A DNA stretch of 48,000 nt, from the NCBI GenBank assembly GCA_902634045.1, contig CACPJE010000002.1, positions 1 to 48,000 of the forward strand, written 5' to 3'. The stretch is from an uncultured Pelagibacteraceae bacterium. GTDB taxonomy: Bacteria > Pseudomonadota > Alphaproteobacteria > Pelagibacterales > AG-422-B15. Positions 35,514 through 44,910 of the stretch are shown piece by piece (positions within the stretch are counted from its first letter, which is position 1; every line of letters starts with the position of its first letter). The position numbers and the translations under genes were made by a program. The notes under the pieces are model-generated. The model was not told where the DNA came from and did not search any database. It was given only the letters and a program-made list of their open reading frames with translations.

Positions 35514-35777
35514 ATGGATAAAGAAATTTTAATATATTCTTCTTATAATTGTGGTTACTGCGATCGAGCTAAAAAACTTCTTGATGAAAAAAAAATTAGC
35601 TACAGAGAAATAAATATTCAAGATGATCCAACTGAACGAGAAGTAATGCTTAAAAAAGCTAGTGGTAGAAGAACTGTTCCACAAATATTTATAAAAGATG
35701 TGCATATAGGAGGTTTCCAAGAATTGCACAAAATTGTGATTGAGGGAAATCTAGAAAAATATCTAGCTGATGGCTAA
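35514..35777 (+). CDS. grxC: Glutaredoxin 3-type dithiol glutaredoxin
   Basis: An 87-residue thioredoxin-fold thiol reductase using glutathione. The active site is C13-G-Y-C16 (usually CPYC). Also present are the cis-proline segment 'RRTVPQIFI' and the glutathione-binding G-G in 'HIGGFQEL'. It overlaps the following nitrilase-family gene by 8 bp. grxC, nitrilase and DUF1178 in this order is a conserved alphaproteobacterial cluster. Confidence 0.92.
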   Translation: MDKEILIYSSYNCGYCDRAKKLLDEKKISYREINIQDDPTEREVMLKKASGRRTVPQIFIKDVHIGGFQELHKIVIEGNLEKYLADG

Positions 35778-36600
35778 AAAGAAGCAGAAACTCACTGTTG
35801 CCTGTGTTCAATTAAATAGTAAGCAATCAGTTTCAGAAAACTTATCAAATACAAAAAAATTTATTAACAAAGCTTGTGATAAAGGTGCAGATTTTATTCT
35901 CACACCAGAGATAAGTAATATTGTATCATTAAATAAATATCATTTATTAGAAAATACTTTTTTGGAAAAGGATGATCCATTTTTACGTGAAATTAAATTA
36001 TTAGCAAAAAAAAGATCAGCTTGGATTTTATTAGGATCAATAATAATTAAGGATAAAAAGAGTAAACTTTATAATAGGTCTTACTTGATTAATAGTTCTG
36101 GGGATGTAGTTTGTAAATACGATAAAATCCATATGTTTGATGTAAATATATCTAAAAGTGAGTCTTATAAAGAATCTAAAATTTTTACTAAAGGAAGCAA
36201 AATAGTTACTGGTAAATTACCATGGGGGAAAATAGGAATGAGTATTTGCTATGACTTAAGATTCCCATCATTGTATAGAAAGCTAAGTTTAAAAGGTGTA
36301 AATATGATTTCAATCCCTGCTGCTTTTACAAGACCGACAGGGCGATCTCATTGGCGCACGTTAATCAAGGCTAGGGCGATAGAAAATTTGAGCTTTGTCT
36401 TCGCACCTGCACAATGTGGGATTAATTCTAAAACAAGAAAAACATATGGACATAGTATGATTGTCTCACCTTGGGGAGAAATAATTGCTGAAATGGAAGG
36501 AAAACCAGGAACAATTTCTGCAGAAATTGATACGTCTGATGTTTTAAAAGTCAGAAAAATGATTCCAAGTTATAAAGGAACATCTATTGAAAAAAAATAA
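35770..36600 (+). CDS. Nitrilase-superfamily carbon-nitrogen hydrolase
   Basis: A 276-residue amidase of the nitrilase fold with the complete catalytic triad: Glu47 in 'LTPEIS', Lys119 in 'KYDKIHMFDV' and Cys160 in 'SICYDLRFP'. 'YDKIHMFDV' and 'CYDLRFPSLYR' place it in the Nit1/Nit2-like branch. That branch includes deaminated-glutathione amidase and omega-amidase; the glutaredoxin gene next door is compatible with a glutathione-repair role, which remains inference. It starts inside the last codons of grxC. Confidence 0.88.
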   Translation: MAKKKQKLTVACVQLNSKQSVSENLSNTKKFINKACDKGADFILTPEISNIVSLNKYHLLENTFLEKDDPFLREIKLLAKKRSAWILLGSIIIKDKKSKLYNRSYLINSSGDVVCKYDKIHMFDVNISKSESYKESKIFTKGSKIVTGKLPWGKIGMSICYDLRFPSLYRKLSLKGVNMISIPAAFTRPTGRSHWRTLIKARAIENLSFVFAPAQCGINSKTRKTYGHSMIVSPWGEIIAEMEGKPGTISAEIDTSDVLKVRKMIPSYKGTSIEKK

Positions 36601-36620
36601 TTAGTTGTAATATTTTAATT

Positions 36621-37037
36621 ATGATTGTTTTAAATTTAAAGTGTGAAAATTGTCAAAATGAGTTTGAAGGATGGTTTTCTTCTTCTAAATCATGTGACGA
36701 ACAAATTAAAAAAGGGTTTGTTGAATGTACTAGGTGTGCATCTTCAAAAATTCAAAGAGGGCTATCGAGGCCCAATGTAAGTGTAAAAAAAGGATCAGCA
36801 AAATCAGGAGAAAAAGTAATTAAGGAATTAAAATCCAAAATTAAGGAAATTAATCGATTTATAGAAAAAAATTGTGACTATGTTGGAGATCAATTTTCAT
36901 ACGAAGCTAGAAGAATTCATTATGATAAGATTAAAAAGAAGGCAATTTATGGCACTGCTAGCAAGGATGAGATAAAAGAGTTAAACGACGAAGGAATAGA
37001 AGTTGCATCAATTCCTTGGGTTAAGGAAGAAAATTAA
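36621..37037 (+). CDS. DUF1178 family protein
   Basis: A 138-residue protein with an N-terminal zinc-ribbon-like pair of motifs, 'KCENCQNEFEGWFSSS' (C8, C11) and 'VECTRCASSKIQRGLSRPNV' (C36, C39), typical of DUF1178. The second half is helical and charged. Function unknown. It is the third gene of the grxC-nitrilase-DUF1178 cluster, and its stop overlaps the convergent ubiG 3' end by 4 bp. Confidence 0.85.
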   Translation: MIVLNLKCENCQNEFEGWFSSSKSCDEQIKKGFVECTRCASSKIQRGLSRPNVSVKKGSAKSGEKVIKELKSKIKEINRFIEKNCDYVGDQFSYEARRIHYDKIKKKAIYGTASKDEIKELNDEGIEVASIPWVKEEN

Positions 37038-37765
37038 TTTTTTTTAGCTGAAACGATATAGTTTGCTTCCATATTTTTAGATTTTACCCATTGATCAGAT
37101 ATAACCTTATAGCTTATGCCAATAGATTCTAATACTTGAAAGTTATTTTTTATCAACATTGCATAAATATCTTCAGGAGTTAAAAATTTCTTCCAGTCGT
37201 GAGTTCCTTTTGGTAAGAAACCTAACACATATTCAGCAAGGTATTTTGCAAAAATAATTGAAAAAATAGTTTTGTTAATAGTTGCAATAAACATTAGTCC
37301 ACCATCATTTACAAGATTACAGCTTTTTGAAATAAACATTTTTTGATTGTCTACATGCTCGATAACTTCTAGATTCAAAATAACATCATATTTATTTTTT
37401 ATAGAAAGTTCCTCAACAGCATTCAGCATATATTTGATTTTTAAGTTATTTTGTTCAGCATGAATTTGAGCAGATTTTATGTTTTTCTCTACCGCATCAA
37501 TCCCAGTTACTTCTGCTCCTAATCTTGCTAGAGGTTCACACATTAAGCCGCCCCCACAGCCAATATCAAGTATCTTTAGACTAGTTAAAGGTTGCTCTTT
37601 TGAGTCGGAAATTTCATAGTTTTTTTTAATTTGCTTAATAATAAAATCTAAACGGACTGGATTGAACTTATGAAGTGTCTTAAACTTTCCATCATATTTC
37701 CACCATTCATTAGCTAAATTAGTAAATTTTTCTAACTCTGATTTATTTATTGTACTATTAGTCAT
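37034..37765 (-). CDS. ubiG: Ubiquinone biosynthesis O-methyltransferase UbiG
   Basis: SAM-dependent methyltransferase acting twice in ubiquinone synthesis (on the polyprenyl-catechol and on demethylubiquinol). The 243-residue protein has SAM motif I 'ILDIGCGGGLMCEPLARLGA' near residues 65-84. 'GIDAVEKNI' follows, and 'LEVIEHVDN' near 133 is a UbiG-specific block. The N-terminal 'LANEWWKYDGKFKTLHKFNPVRLDFI' segment also matches UbiG. It is divergent from lysC with 115 bp between the starts. Confidence 0.94.
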   Translation of the reverse strand: MTNSTINKSELEKFTNLANEWWKYDGKFKTLHKFNPVRLDFIIKQIKKNYEISDSKEQPLTSLKILDIGCGGGLMCEPLARLGAEVTGIDAVEKNIKSAQIHAEQNNLKIKYMLNAVEELSIKNKYDVILNLEVIEHVDNQKMFISKSCNLVNDGGLMFIATINKTIFSIIFAKYLAEYVLGFLPKGTHDWKKFLTPEDIYAMLIKNNFQVLESIGISYKVISDQWVKSKNMEANYIVSAKKN

Positions 37766-37880
37766 AATTGTTCATTTAAACTTATGCTTGATTTAAACAC
37801 CTATTTAAAGTAATTCTACAACGCATTTGGAGAATACAAAAATATATAACACTCTCTATTATTTAGTTTATTAATTTAAA

Positions 37881-39101
37881 ATGTCTACAATAGTTCTAAA
37901 ATTTGGCGGTACATCTGTTGCAACAACAGATCTTATTAAGTCAGCAGCTAGCATAGTCAAAAAAGAATATGATGCAGGGAATAACTTGGCGGTAGTTGTT
38001 TCAGCAATGGCGGGTACTACAAATACATTAATAAATCTTGTAAAAGAAATAAACTCTAGTGTTGATTCTGAATATGACGTAGTTGTATCATCCGGTGAAC
38101 AAGTAACTGCAGGTTTAATGTCAATGGCATTAAACCAATTAGGAATCCCATCTAGATCTTGGCTAGGTTGGCAGTTGCCAATTATTACATCAGGCCCTCA
38201 TAGAAATTCTCTAATTGAAAAAATTAATGTTGAAAAAATTTTAAAAGACTTTGAAGGTAAAAAAGTTGCAGTACTTGCTGGGTTTCAAGGTTTGTCTGTA
38301 GAAGGTAAGATTACTACAATTGGAAGAGGAGGCTCTGATAATACTGCAGTTTTTTTAGCGTCCGCATTAAATGCAGATCGGTGTGATATCTATACAGATG
38401 TTGATGGAGTTTATACTTCAGACCCTAAAATTACTTCAAAAGTAAAAAAATTGAATAAAGTTTCTTACGAGGAAATGATAGAAATGGCTTCTCAAGGAGC
38501 TAAGGTTCTACAGACAGCTTCAGTAGAATCTGCAATGAGTAAGAATGTAAATGTGCAAGTAAGATCTACCTTTAAACCAAATGAAGAAGGTACAGAAATA
38601 TCTATTGATGGTGAAGGCGAAATTTTAAGAGCAGTAACAGGTGTTGCATATTCAAAGGATGAAGCAAAAATAACAATCATCGACTTAGTCGATGAGCCTG
38701 GAATTGCGGCTAAGATTTTTAATAAACTTTCAGATTATTCAATTAATGTTGATATGATTGTTCAAAATAATTTTATTGAAAGAAAAATGACTAACCTAAC
38801 TTTCACTATTCCTATGGGAGACCTTGAAAAATCATTATCAATTCTTGATAAACTTAAGGATCAAATAGAATTTTCAAGAATTATTAGTGAAGATAAATTG
38901 TCAAAGGTTTCAATTATTGGATCAGGAATGAGAAACCAACCAGGTATAGCAGCTAAAATGTTTCAGTGTTTATCAGAACAAAATATTAATATTGAAGTTA
39001 TATCTACCTCAGAGATAAAAGTTAGTGTTTTGATTGATAAAGCAAGAACAGAAGATGCAGTGAGCTCTCTTCATGATACTTTTAAATTAGACAACATATA
39101 G
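37881..39101 (+). CDS. lysC: Aspartate kinase
   Basis: First step of the lysine, threonine and methionine pathway: phosphorylates aspartate. The 406-residue monofunctional enzyme has 'KFGGTSVATTDLI' at 7-19, the kinase core with 'TIGRGGSDNTAVFLA' near 147-161, and two C-terminal ACT domains (about 265-405) that usually give feedback inhibition. Length matches the alphaproteobacterial class. No ACT loss or frameshift is seen. The 115-bp upstream gap is AT-rich, and I see no confident promoter in it. Confidence 0.96.
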   Translation: MSTIVLKFGGTSVATTDLIKSAASIVKKEYDAGNNLAVVVSAMAGTTNTLINLVKEINSSVDSEYDVVVSSGEQVTAGLMSMALNQLGIPSRSWLGWQLPIITSGPHRNSLIEKINVEKILKDFEGKKVAVLAGFQGLSVEGKITTIGRGGSDNTAVFLASALNADRCDIYTDVDGVYTSDPKITSKVKKLNKVSYEEMIEMASQGAKVLQTASVESAMSKNVNVQVRSTFKPNEEGTEISIDGEGEILRAVTGVAYSKDEAKITIIDLVDEPGIAAKIFNKLSDYSINVDMIVQNNFIERKMTNLTFTIPMGDLEKSLSILDKLKDQIEFSRIISEDKLSKVSIIGSGMRNQPGIAAKMFQCLSEQNINIEVISTSEIKVSVLIDKARTEDAVSSLHDTFKLDNI

Positions 39102-39202
39102 TTACTATAGAATTTAAAAGACTAACATATAGTGTATTAATTTTTCCTCATAATAGGTTTTTTAGTTCTATAATTAATCAAAAAATATTCTATTAATCTA
39201 AG

Positions 39203-39958
39203 ATGAAAAAATTTTCTGGCACAATTTTAAAACTCAAGAGAGAGGAACTAAATTTATCCTTGGATGAAATTAGTAGGATTACAAAAATATCAAAACACAT
39301 TCTAAAAAAAATTGAAGACTCTGACTTTATTAAAATGTCTTCTTCTCAAAAAAAATATTTAGTAAAAAATTATGCAAACTTTCTTGGCATCAAGAGTGAG
39401 ATTGAATTTACTAGAAAAAATGAAGATCTAATAGATAATAAAGAAAATTCAAGGATACCAACTTTTGAATATTCTTTTCTAAGCTTTATAATGCCATTAT
39501 TGATAATTATTGCATCAATTATTTTTTACTATAATTATGAAAAAAGCAACATTAGCTATCTCGAGAAATTAATAGAGATTGATGATCATCTATCAAATAC
39601 TTTTTCTAAAAAAATAGAAAAAGATCAAACTATTAATGATTATAGCAATGATGATTTTCAATTAGAAAAATATAGGGTGGAACCAGTATCCAAGGAGGCT
39701 ATATCTTCTCAAGATGTTTCCACAGAAATTTTATCGTTGACATTTAGTGATGAAGTCTGGATTGAGATAAAAGATGATAAAGAGATAATCTTGAATGGAG
39801 TATTTCAAAAAAGTGATGTAATAACTCTAGAGTTAATTAAAAAAGATAATGTTTTTATTACATCAGGTAATTTAGGATTAATTTCTATAAAAACTAATCA
39901 TTCTAATGAGAAGACTCTAGGTCTAAATGGTGAAATTGGGAGAAAAAAACTTTTTTAA
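39203..39958 (+). CDS. RodZ-like membrane protein with cytoplasmic helix-turn-helix
   Basis: A 251-residue bitopic protein. An N-terminal Xre-type helix-turn-helix (about 1-65, 'LKREELNLSLDEISRITKIS') is followed by one transmembrane helix (about 90-111). An acidic periplasmic linker leads to a C-terminal beta-rich DUF4115-like domain (about 175-245, 'LTFSDEVWIEIKDDKEIILNG'). This is the RodZ architecture, a cell-shape protein bridging MreB and the wall machinery. The position just before ispG is the usual one for this gene. Sequence similarity is low by eye, so I leave out the symbol. Confidence 0.8.
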   Translation: MKKFSGTILKLKREELNLSLDEISRITKISKHILKKIEDSDFIKMSSSQKKYLVKNYANFLGIKSEIEFTRKNEDLIDNKENSRIPTFEYSFLSFIMPLLIIIASIIFYYNYEKSNISYLEKLIEIDDHLSNTFSKKIEKDQTINDYSNDDFQLEKYRVEPVSKEAISSQDVSTEILSLTFSDEVWIEIKDDKEIILNGVFQKSDVITLELIKKDNVFITSGNLGLISIKTNHSNEKTLGLNGEIGRKKLF

Positions 39959-39986
39959 GTTTTCAAATTCTTTTTTTAGCTATATC

Positions 39987-40017
39987 ACATAAATTAATTT
40001 ATTTAGGAAATTTATGT
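39987..40017 (+). repeat. Hairpin in the ispG leader
   Basis: ACATAAATT (39987-39995) and AATTTATGT (40009-40017) form a 9-bp stem with a 13-nt loop containing AGGA. It ends 7 nt before the GTG start of ispG and could modulate initiation. The stem is weak (one G-C pair). Confidence 0.4.
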
Positions 40018-40024
40018 AACTAAA

Positions 40025-41116
40025 GTGACTTATAATATAGACGAAAAAATTCATAGAAGAGCATCTAAACAAATCAAGGTAGGGAATGTCACTATTGGAG
40101 GCAATTCTGAAATTTCCGTGCAGTCAATGACTAATACTGTAACAAGCGATGTCGATTCTACTGTTACGCAGGTAAATCAACTTCATGATGAAGGAGCTGA
40201 CATAGTTAGAGTGTCATGTCCTGATAAAGATTCAACTGAAGCTTTAAAGTTTATAGTTGATAAGGTTAATGTTCCTATTGTTGCAGATATTCATTTCCAT
40301 TATCAAAGAGCTCTTGAAGCGGCTGATGCAGGCGCAGCCTGTCTCAGAATTAATCCTGGTAATATAGGCCCTTCAAAAATAAAAGAGGTTATTCAAGCTG
40401 CAAAAGCTAATAATATATCAATGCGAATTGGAGTAAATGCTGGATCTTTAGATGAATCGTTGCTAAAAAAATATAAGGAACCATGTTCCGATGCATTAGT
40501 TGAAAGTGCGATCCAAAACATTCAATTACTGGAAAAAAATAATTTTGATGAATTTAAAATTAGTGTAAAGGCTTCTAATGTATATACAATGGTTTCATCT
40601 TATGAAAAATTATCAAAAAGCTGTAATTATCCTCTTCACTTAGGGCTGACTGAAGCTGGAACTTATTTAGGAGGATCAATTAAATCCTCGATCAGTATTG
40701 GAAAGCTTTTATCTCAAGGTATTGGGGATACTATTAGGGTGTCATTAACTGCTGACCCAATAGAAGAAGTAAAAATTGGTTTTGAGATTCTAAAAAGTTT
40801 AAATCTTAGATCTAGAGGTGTAAAAATTATTTCTTGTCCATCTTGTGCAAGGCAAGCTTTTCCTGTTATTGAAACTGTTAAAACTTTAGAACAAAGACTG
40901 TCTCATATAAAAAGACCTCTTACACTATCTATTATTGGCTGTGTGGTTAATGGACCAGGTGAAGCTATGAATAGTGATATAGGCGTGACTGGTGGGGGCA
41001 AAAATACAAATATGATTTATTTATCTGGTGTAGCTGATCATAAGATAACCAACTCTGAAATCGTTGATCACGTAGTTAAATTAGTTGAAGACAAAGTAAG
41101 ATTACTAGATGATTAA
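40025..41116 (+). CDS. ispG: 4-hydroxy-3-methylbut-2-en-1-yl diphosphate synthase (IspG/GcpE)
   Basis: Penultimate MEP-pathway enzyme, converting MEcPP to HMBPP with a [4Fe-4S] cluster; the product feeds IspH encoded at 8977-9921. The 363-residue bacterial form has a TIM-barrel domain ('[19 protein letters not shown]', 'RINPGNIG', 'MRIGVNAGS') and the C-terminal cluster domain with '[15 protein letters not shown]' and '[11 protein letters not shown]' supplying the three cysteines. It starts at GTG (40025), since the conserved N-terminus '[16 protein letters not shown]' follows. It overlaps prfA by 8 bp. Confidence 0.96.
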   Translation: MTYNIDEKIHRRASKQIKVGNVTIGGNSEISVQSMTNTVTSDVDSTVTQVNQLHDEGADIVRVSCPDKDSTEALKFIVDKVNVPIVADIHFHYQRALEAADAGAACLRINPGNIGPSKIKEVIQAAKANNISMRIGVNAGSLDESLLKKYKEPCSDALVESAIQNIQLLEKNNFDEFKISVKASNVYTMVSSYEKLSKSCNYPLHLGLTEAGTYLGGSIKSSISIGKLLSQGIGDTIRVSLTADPIEEVKIGFEILKSLNLRSRGVKIISCPSCARQAFPVIETVKTLEQRLSHIKRPLTLSIIGCVVNGPGEAMNSDIGVTGGGKNTNMIYLSGVADHKITNSEIVDHVVKLVEDKVRLLDD

Positions 41117-42158
41117 AGTAAAAGAGTTAGAAAAAATTGTTTCGAAATATAAGAAACTTGAAAATCAATTAAATGAATCTATTCAAGATAGGGAAGAATA
41201 TATCGTCGTATCAAAAGAATATTCAGAATTAAAGCCAGTGGTTAAGCAGATAAATACGTTTAATAATCTTAGTAAAGAGATTTCTGACTTAAATCAAATG
41301 ATAGAGAGTGAAGAGCAAGAACTTGTTGAAATCGCAAAAAAAGAATTAATAGATGCAAAAAATAAATTTGAGGAAAGTGAAAAAAAATTAAAATCTCTTT
41401 TAATACCAAAAGATCCATTGGATCAAAAAGATGTTATACTAGAAATTAGAGCTGGAACTGGAGGTGATGAAGCAGCCTTATTTGCAGGTGATTTACTCAG
41501 AATGTATCAGCGTTTTTCAGAATCTCAGAGTTGGAAATTTGAATTATTGTCCATTTCAGATTCTGAAAAAGGTGGATACAAAGAGGTAATATCAAAAATT
41601 TCTGGCCAAAGTGTTTACTCAAAAATGAAATTTGAATCTGGAGTTCATAGAGTTCAGCGGGTTCCAGAAACGGAGTCCCAAGGAAGAGTGCATACCTCTG
41701 CAGCGAGTGTGGTAGTTTTACCAGAAGCAGATGACGTGGATGTTAATATAGAAGAAAAAGATTTAAGAATTGATGTATTTAGAGCTAGTGGTGCAGGTGG
41801 TCAGCATGTGAATACTACTGATAGTGCAGTAAGAATTACCCATTTGCCCTCAGGTATAGCTGTACAACAACAAGATGAAAAGTCTCAGCATAAAAACAAA
41901 GCGAAAGCCATGATTGTATTAAAAACAAGACTTTACGATCATGAAAGGAAAAAACAATCTGATGAAATTGCCGATCAAAGAAAATCTCAAATTGGATCTG
42001 GTGATAGATCTGAAAGAATAAGAACTTATAATTTTCCTCAAGGCCGAGTAACTGACCATAGAATTAATCTTACATTGTACAAGCTTGACGAGATCCTTAA
42101 TGCTGTAGGCCTAGATGAAGTAGTGTCAAGTCTCATCATTGCTGATCAAGGTGAATAA
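41109..42158 (+). CDS. prfA: Peptide chain release factor 1
   Basis: Reads UAA and UAG stop codons and triggers peptide release. The 349-residue factor has the catalytic GGQ in '[20 protein letters not shown]' (about residues 227-246) and the following RF-1 family block '[19 protein letters not shown]'. N-terminal helices precede '[20 protein letters not shown]'. The GGQ glutamine is the target of PrmC, encoded immediately downstream. It overlaps ispG by 8 bp. Confidence 0.96.
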   Translation: MIKVKELEKIVSKYKKLENQLNESIQDREEYIVVSKEYSELKPVVKQINTFNNLSKEISDLNQMIESEEQELVEIAKKELIDAKNKFEESEKKLKSLLIPKDPLDQKDVILEIRAGTGGDEAALFAGDLLRMYQRFSESQSWKFELLSISDSEKGGYKEVISKISGQSVYSKMKFESGVHRVQRVPETESQGRVHTSAASVVVLPEADDVDVNIEEKDLRIDVFRASGAGGQHVNTTDSAVRITHLPSGIAVQQQDEKSQHKNKAKAMIVLKTRLYDHERKKQSDEIADQRKSQIGSGDRSERIRTYNFPQGRVTDHRINLTLYKLDEILNAVGLDEVVSSLIIADQGE

Positions 42159-42162
42159 TTCC

Positions 42163-43011
42163 ATGATATCTGCTAGAGAAGCATTATCAATAGGTAGCAA
42201 AAAATTAAATCAAAAAGGAATTATCAACTCTTTATTTGAGTCTAAGCTATTAATTAAAGATATTTTACAAGTTTCTGATGAAGATTTAATTTCTTCATCT
42301 GAAATTATTTTATCAGAATCTCAATATGAAAAATTTAACTCTTTTATTAATAGAAGAAAAAACAGTGAACCAATTGCATATATTTTAAATAGAAGAGAAT
42401 TCTGGAAAGATTCTTTTTATGTGAATAAATCAACCTTGATACCAAGACCAGATACTGAGACTGTTGTAGAGATGGTTTTAAGTCTAATACCTGATAAAGC
42501 TAAGAAACTTAAATTTGTTGATTTAGGAACTGGGTCAGGATGTCTAATTATTTCCATATTAAATGAATATAAATATAGCGAAGGAATAGGAATCGATATC
42601 AGTAAGGAAGCTATTAAAGTTGCTAAAAAAAATAGGAATAATGTATCAAACAAACAAAGACTAGATTTTAAATTGGCAGATTTTTCTTCATTTGAAACTA
42701 AAGAATTTGATGTGGTGGTAAGTAATCCTCCATATGTTAATAAAAATGAAATATATAATATGCAATTTGATGTAACTAAGCATGAACCTTATGAGGCTAT
42801 ATTTGCTGATGAAGAGGGCTTGATTTGGTATAAGAAAATTATTCAAAATTTAAATAAAAATCATAAGTGTGGCCAAAAAGTCTTATTTGAAATAGGCTTA
42901 GGACAGGTTGAGCCTGTATCTAACATGTTGAAAAATAATGATTTTAGAATAATTAAAATAAAAGATGATTTTTCAGGAATTCCTAGATGTATAGCTGCAG
43001 AAAAAATTTAA
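42163..43011 (+). CDS. prmC: Release factor glutamine methyltransferase PrmC (HemK)
   Basis: Methylates the GGQ glutamine of release factors using SAM. The 282-residue protein has a helical N-terminal domain and a methyltransferase domain with 'PRPDTETVVE' (about 102-111), SAM motif 'VDLGTGSGCL' (about 124-133) and the glutamine-binding 'SNPPYV' (about 188-193). The frame can also begin at TTG 42139 or GTG 42151, inside prfA. I prefer the ATG at 42163 because AAGGTG about 10 nt upstream resembles a Shine-Dalgarno sequence and it leaves a 4-bp gap after the prfA stop. The prfA-prmC pair is the standard order. Confidence 0.93.
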   Translation: MISAREALSIGSKKLNQKGIINSLFESKLLIKDILQVSDEDLISSSEIILSESQYEKFNSFINRRKNSEPIAYILNRREFWKDSFYVNKSTLIPRPDTETVVEMVLSLIPDKAKKLKFVDLGTGSGCLIISILNEYKYSEGIGIDISKEAIKVAKKNRNNVSNKQRLDFKLADFSSFETKEFDVVVSNPPYVNKNEIYNMQFDVTKHEPYEAIFADEEGLIWYKKIIQNLNKNHKCGQKVLFEIGLGQVEPVSNMLKNNDFRIIKIKDDFSGIPRCIAAEKI

Positions 43012-43126
43012 ATAAAAAACTTGATTAATTTTTTACATGACACTAATTTACACCCATTCTCAAAAGTTAATAAGACTTTAAAAGAAAAATATTTTCCTAA
43101 TCTTAAAGAAAAATTTAATTTCAAAA

Positions 43127-43480
43127 GTGAAAAATAAAAGAAGTCGTCCATTTAGACGTACAAATAGTAGTAGAAACCATACTGATAATTTTAATACTGG
43201 CAATAATGGTGCCCGTGTTAGAGGTAGTTTGTCCACTGTTCTTGAGAAATATAAAAATTTGGCAAAAGACGCGATGTCTTCAGGTGATTATATAGGGGCA
43301 GAGAATTATCTACAACATGCAGAGCACTATGCTAGGATTATAAACATTAAAAATGAAAGAAATATTAATGGAAATTCTTCTGATAACAAAAAAAAATTAG
43401 AGATTAAAAATTCTGAAATTGATGACCCTTCAGAACAAGACCAGCCAATTGAAAAAGAATCAGCTAGTTTAGAGGCTTAA
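43127..43480 (+). CDS. DUF4167 family protein
   Basis: A 117-residue protein starting at GTG (43127). The basic Arg/Asn-rich N-terminus (about 1-30) is followed by the DUF4167 core 'RGSLSTVLEKYKNLAKDAMSSGDYIGAENYLQHAEHYARI', a pair of helices, and an acidic tail. DUF4167 proteins sit next to prmC in many alphaproteobacteria; the composition suggests nucleic-acid or ribosome binding, but no function is established. The 115-bp gap after prmC holds no other gene. The 3' end overlaps the convergent peptidase gene by 17 bp. Confidence 0.85.
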   Translation: MKNKRSRPFRRTNSSRNHTDNFNTGNNGARVRGSLSTVLEKYKNLAKDAMSSGDYIGAENYLQHAEHYARIINIKNERNINGNSSDNKKKLEIKNSEIDDPSEQDQPIEKESASLEA

Positions 43481-44738
43481 TATTTAACTTTATATCGATT
43501 TCTTCTTTTAGCTTTAGAAAACTTACAAGTTCTTCATTTTCTAATTTCTTACCTGATGGTAATTTCATTGTCATTGGATTTATTCTTTCGCCATTGAACC
43601 ATACCTCATAATGTAAGTGTGGGCCTGTTGATAGCCCTGTAGATCCAACATAACCAATAGTTTGACCTTGATTTACTTTTACATTTTTACTTATCCCAGA
43701 GGCATACTTACTTAAGTGTGCGTATGCGGTCTTATATCCATTCAAGTGCTTAATTCTGATGTACTTACCTGCACCTCCATTATTCCCAACATATTCAATA
43801 TGACCAGTACCAGCTGCCATTATCGGAGTACCAGTTGGAGCAGCAAAATCAACTCCCTGATGTTTTTTGTTATAACCTAAAATAGGATGTTTTCGCATGC
43901 CGTATCCTGATGATAGCCTTGCACCATTAATTGGAGTTTTCATAAGTGCTTTCGTTGCACTTTTTCCTTTACTATCAAAATAACCCACTAGATTTTTGTT
44001 TTTATTTTCAAATCTATACAACTCGTATGAATGATTGTGCAATTGGATTTCTGCAAAGTAAATTTCACCTGATTTTATAAAGTTTTGTTTTTGATCATTA
44101 AACTCCTCATAAAAAATTTTTATTTTATTTCCTTCTCTAATCTCTCTTTGAAAATCTATATCAAAACTAAAAAGTTGAACGAATTCCATAATAATTTTTT
44201 CGGGAGTATTAACTTTAATTAATGATTCAAAAATACTATTTTGAATATCTACTTCTCTATAAACTAAATCTGAAAATAATTTCAATTTGTTTGATTTTAT
44301 TTCAAAATTATTATTATTTCTGAAAATAAAAATTTCATTTTCTTTATCAGGGTAGATTATTATATTTTTCACATATGGCTTATCATTTTTTAATATTGAA
44401 AGTGTTTCAATTTTTACGCCAATATTTAACTTTTTTAAATCAATTTTTTCTTCAGTTAACTTAATTATATTTTGTATTTCATTATCATTTAATTTTGTTT
44501 TACCAAGAATTTGAGAAAATGTTTCTCCTTCCTTCATTTCATATATTTTTTTATATGTGTAAGCAATTTGAAGCTCGGGCGAGCTTCTTTCTGATTTATC
44601 ATAATTTGTATTTTCACTTGAGGATATACTTTGATATTTATTTATATCCCCATAATTCATTGCAAGGTAATAAGTAACAAACACAATGATTAAAAAACCA
44701 GTAATTATTGTCAGACTTGATTTACTAAAAATATTCAT
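43464..44738 (-). CDS. M23 family metallopeptidase (LytM/DD-endopeptidase-like)
   Basis: A 424-residue cell-wall peptidase anchored by an N-terminal hydrophobic helix (about 8-27). The middle region (about 55-270) is the OapA/LysM-like and beta-rich linker typical of membrane-anchored M23 proteins such as MepM. The C-terminal Zn domain is complete: H293-x3-D297, then H341 in 'AYAHL', and H374-x-H376 in 'GPHLHYEV'. It probably cleaves peptidoglycan crosslinks in the periplasm; all metal ligands are present, so it is not a degenerate EnvC/NlpD-type activator. Confidence 0.91.
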   Translation of the reverse strand: MNIFSKSSLTIITGFLIIVFVTYYLAMNYGDINKYQSISSSENTNYDKSERSSPELQIAYTYKKIYEMKEGETFSQILGKTKLNDNEIQNIIKLTEEKIDLKKLNIGVKIETLSILKNDKPYVKNIIIYPDKENEIFIFRNNNNFEIKSNKLKLFSDLVYREVDIQNSIFESLIKVNTPEKIIMEFVQLFSFDIDFQREIREGNKIKIFYEEFNDQKQNFIKSGEIYFAEIQLHNHSYELYRFENKNKNLVGYFDSKGKSATKALMKTPINGARLSSGYGMRKHPILGYNKKHQGVDFAAPTGTPIMAAGTGHIEYVGNNGGAGKYIRIKHLNGYKTAYAHLSKYASGISKNVKVNQGQTIGYVGSTGLSTGPHLHYEVWFNGERINPMTMKLPSGKKLENEELVSFLKLKEEIDIKLNIKPLN

Positions 44739-44910
44739 GTTCAGCAGATTGATATACCCAATTTCTTTGTTAATTATTAGTTTTAATTAAGTTCGTTTTT
44801 AGATATATACACTATCTTATTGAAAACATTACATTTTTTATATTATTTTAAAATCCCTTTTTTATAAGCTTTTCTGCCGATGCTACTTGACTTATTGGCT
44901 CTATACTTAT

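Noticed and set aside
42139-42162. TTG start for prmC inside prfA
   Set aside because: A later ATG with a Shine-Dalgarno-like AAGGTG upstream is more likely, and nothing conserved is lost.
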